Shown here one piece after another: positions 63,693 to 64,000 of a stretch of 64,000 nucleotides of DNA (the first letter of the stretch is position 1; the number at the start of each line of letters is the position of its first letter). Origin of the DNA: Komagataeibacter medellinensis NBRC 3288 (GTDB lineage Bacteria; Pseudomonadota; Alphaproteobacteria; Acetobacterales; Acetobacteraceae); contig NC_016027.1 of the NCBI RefSeq assembly GCF_000182745.2, forward strand, positions 2,951,001 to 3,015,000. Direction: 5' to 3'. Under the pieces are notes generated by a model. The model made no database searches. It had not been told where the DNA came from and was given only the letters and a program-made list of their open reading frames with translations. The translations under genes and the position numbers were made by a program.

Positions 63693-64000
63693 ATGGCAAA
63701 ACTGCCGGACCATGTGCCCGACCTGCACGTAAAGGATCTTCACGTCCCTGGCTGGCTGGGGGAATTCCGCTCGTTCCTGATGCGCGGCAATGTTGTGGAC
63801 CTGGCGGTCGGTGTGATCGTGGGTGCTGCGTTCACCGCAATCGTGAACAGCCTGGTCAAGGATATTTTTACTCCCATCCTGGGCCTGCTGATCGGCGGCA
63901 TCGACTTCACCAACCTGTTCGTCACCCTGCGCGGCCCGCACCTGGCCACGCTGGCGGAGGCACAGAAGGCCGGGGCGGTCACGCTCAATGTCGGGCTGTT
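63693..64000 (+). CDS. mscL: Large-conductance mechanosensitive channel (5' part)
   Basis: The first 102 codons are in the window; the gene runs off the right edge. The start of MscL is seen: [20 protein letters not shown] (first transmembrane helix, with the gate), [19 protein letters not shown] and the periplasmic loop. MscL releases solutes on osmotic downshock. The N-terminus is about 20 residues longer than in E. coli. ATG 63693 has AAAGGA 9 nt upstream. Divergent from rpmE with 250 bp between, in which I see no other feature. Confidence 0.93.
   Translation, partial: MAKLPDHVPDLHVKDLHVPGWLGEFRSFLMRGNVVDLAVGVIVGAAFTAIVNSLVKDIFTPILGLLIGGIDFTNLFVTLRGPHLATLAEAQKAGAVTLNVGL

Noticed and set aside
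1-64000. tRNA, rRNA, CRISPR array, insertion sequences or prophage genes
   Set aside because: I looked for cloverleaf-like segments, evenly spaced repeats, transposase or phage proteins and found none. The only repeat family seen is the four palindromic intergenic elements.

Overview
This 64 kb window is chromosomal DNA from an acetic acid bacterium, most probably Komagataeibacter or a close Gluconacetobacter relative. The main evidence is the adhA-adhB pair for the membrane-bound PQQ alcohol dehydrogenase at the left end, followed by a cytochrome bo-type ubiquinol oxidase operon (cyoABCD). Base composition is high-GC. Alphaproteobacterial markers include a TrcR/DUF1013 protein, a SUV3-like helicase next to an S4 protein and ferredoxin, an Hda-like DnaA paralogue and paired DUF465 proteins. 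I see no rRNA, tRNA, CRISPR, insertion sequence or prophage genes.

Layout: 1-3.8 kb, adhB and adhA (minus). 4.2-5.8 kb, a 2'-5' RNA ligase-like protein and a Bax inhibitor-1 family protein. 6.4-10.3 kb, cyoABCD, with a near-consensus FNR-type site upstream. 10.4-13.8 kb (minus), helicase, Hsp15-like S4 protein and FdxA ferredoxin. 13.9-16.5 kb, an M17 aminopeptidase, a MarR regulator and an unrecognised exported protein. 16.6-21.9 kb, a surface-polysaccharide or nucleotide-sugar cassette. 22-27 kb, an AI-2E family permease, an MFS transporter, an ABC-F ATPase and ndk. 27.2-33.8 kb, purN, purM, an Hda-like protein, ppk and ppx. 33.8-50.2 kb, a large co-directional purine (urate/allantoin) degradation region. 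50.4-57.8 kb, NAD-type isocitrate dehydrogenase, aminopeptidase P, GNAT, prmA, a UvrD/PcrA helicase and a degenerate RadC. 57.8-64 kb, a HAD phosphatase, an intact RadC, purK, purE, two DUF465 genes, trcR, an Hsp20 gene behind a ROSE-like thermometer, rpmE and the start of mscL.

The most interesting region is 33.8-50.2 kb. xdhABC makes urate. uraH, uraD, puuE, allC and a pucG/hpxJ-type aminotransferase take 5-hydroxyisourate to oxalurate. An HpxX/HpxY/HpxW set (DUF4089 protein, AtzE-like amidase, oxamate-hydrolase-like Ntn enzyme) could finish to oxalate and ammonia. No known urate oxidase or hydroxylase is present. A 485-residue two-dinucleotide-fold flavin monooxygenase sits between the LysR regulator and the HpxXYW genes and is a candidate for the missing oxidation. 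The region is preceded by a dihydropyrimidinase-fold protein in which nearly all metal ligands are replaced, so it is probably a pseudoenzyme.

A family of about 80-bp palindromic repeats occurs four times in the window, each time between the 3' ends of convergent genes. Start sites were chosen from ribosome-binding sites and family lengths. Several genes appear to use GTG or TTG starts, and these are flagged.
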